DNA from: Symbiodinium natans
Lineage: Eukaryota; Sar; Dinophyceae; Suessiales; Symbiodiniaceae
DNA: 34,946 nucleotides
Assembly (NCBI GenBank): GCA_905221605.1
Contig: CAJNDS010001098.1
Span: forward strand, 1-34,946
Direction of reading: 5' to 3'
This document shows, piece after piece, positions 34,615 to 34,946 of the stretch. Numbering within the stretch: the stretch's first letter is position 1; each line of letters opens with the position of its first letter. Both the position numbers and the translations under genes were made by a program. The notes under the pieces were generated by a model. It made no database searches, was not told where the DNA came from, and worked only from the letters and a program-made list of their open reading frames with translations.

Positions 34615-34878
34615 TTACCTCTCTGTCTCTCTCTCTCTCTCTCTCTGTCTCTCTTCTTCTTCTTCTTCTTCATCTTCTTCATCTTCTTCATCTTCTTCAT
34701 CTTCATCTTCTTCTTCTTATTCTTCTTCTTCTTCTTCATCTTCATCTTCATCTTCATCTTCATCTTCATCTTCATCTTCATCTTCATATTCTTCTTCTTC
34801 TTCTTCTTCTTCTTCTTCTTCTTCTTCTTCTTCTTCTTCTTCTTCTTCTTCTTCTTCTTCTTCTTCTTCTTCTTCTTC

Positions 34879-34910
<32 letters not shown>

Positions 34911-34946
34911 CTTCTTCTTCTTCTTCTTCTTCTTCTTCTTCTTCTT
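34615..34946. repeat. CT, CTT and CATCTT microsatellite to the window end
   Basis: (CT)n changes to (CTT)n, then (CATCTT)n near 34735-34785, then a long almost pure (TTC)n that runs off the window. Lys/Met frames on the minus strand are repeat translations. Confidence 0.97.

Noticed and set aside
34605-34787. Lys/Met-rich minus-strand frame
   Set aside because: Translation of the CATCTT/CTT microsatellite.

Overview
This window looks like nuclear DNA of a dinoflagellate, possibly a Symbiodiniaceae-like alga. That is an inference, not a database match. The supporting signs are split genes whose introns begin with GC as well as GT and mostly end AG|G, plant/alveolate-type CCCTAAA repeats, abundant simple-sequence tracts, and a tandem satellite filling more than half of the window. 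There is no bacterial-style operon, rRNA or tRNA that I can recognise. A 100-N scaffold gap lies at 12774-12873.

Bases 1-19535 are a tandem satellite in two blocks (1-11888 and 12874-19535), separated by about 0.9 kb of other sequence with telomere-like repeats and the gap. Each unit has a core of about 145 bp, then E1, a foldback whose arms are 11/12-bp subrepeats containing GTTAAC, then a linker of about 75 bp, and in many units E2, a 230-bp element with 23-bp terminal inverted repeats and an inner inverted repeat. Units with E2 run about 660-710 bp and units without it about 450-500 bp. I count 20 E2 copies (two truncated) and 12 junctions without E2. There are two sequence subfamilies: A dominates the left block, and B forms a homogenised run of about 701-bp units at the right. 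The recurring 60-103 aa reading frames inside the array are repeat by-products, not genes.

Bases 19536-34946 are gene-bearing. On the minus strand, 20114-21993 encodes most of an amino acid/auxin permease (AAAP) type transporter. Five exons join in phase into 406 codons; the 5' exon was not found. From about 31.1 kb down to 25.3 kb, the minus strand holds exon-like segments of one or more secreted modular proteins: an aromatic-rich segment, a C-type lectin-like domain split by a 104-nt intron, Cys-rich and EGF-like segments, and PAN/apple-like segments. Further minus-strand candidate exons of unknown family lie at 23.2, 32.6 and 33.0-33.4 kb.

The rest is intergenic or intronic sequence rich in microsatellites: a GTGCGC tract at 27.9-28.3 kb, a GACAGA array at 28.75-29.05 kb bracketed by AC repeats, and a CTT/CATCTT tract running off the right end. 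No functional link between the satellite and the genes is visible. The transporter and lectin/PAN proteins would act at the plasma membrane and outside the cell, respectively.
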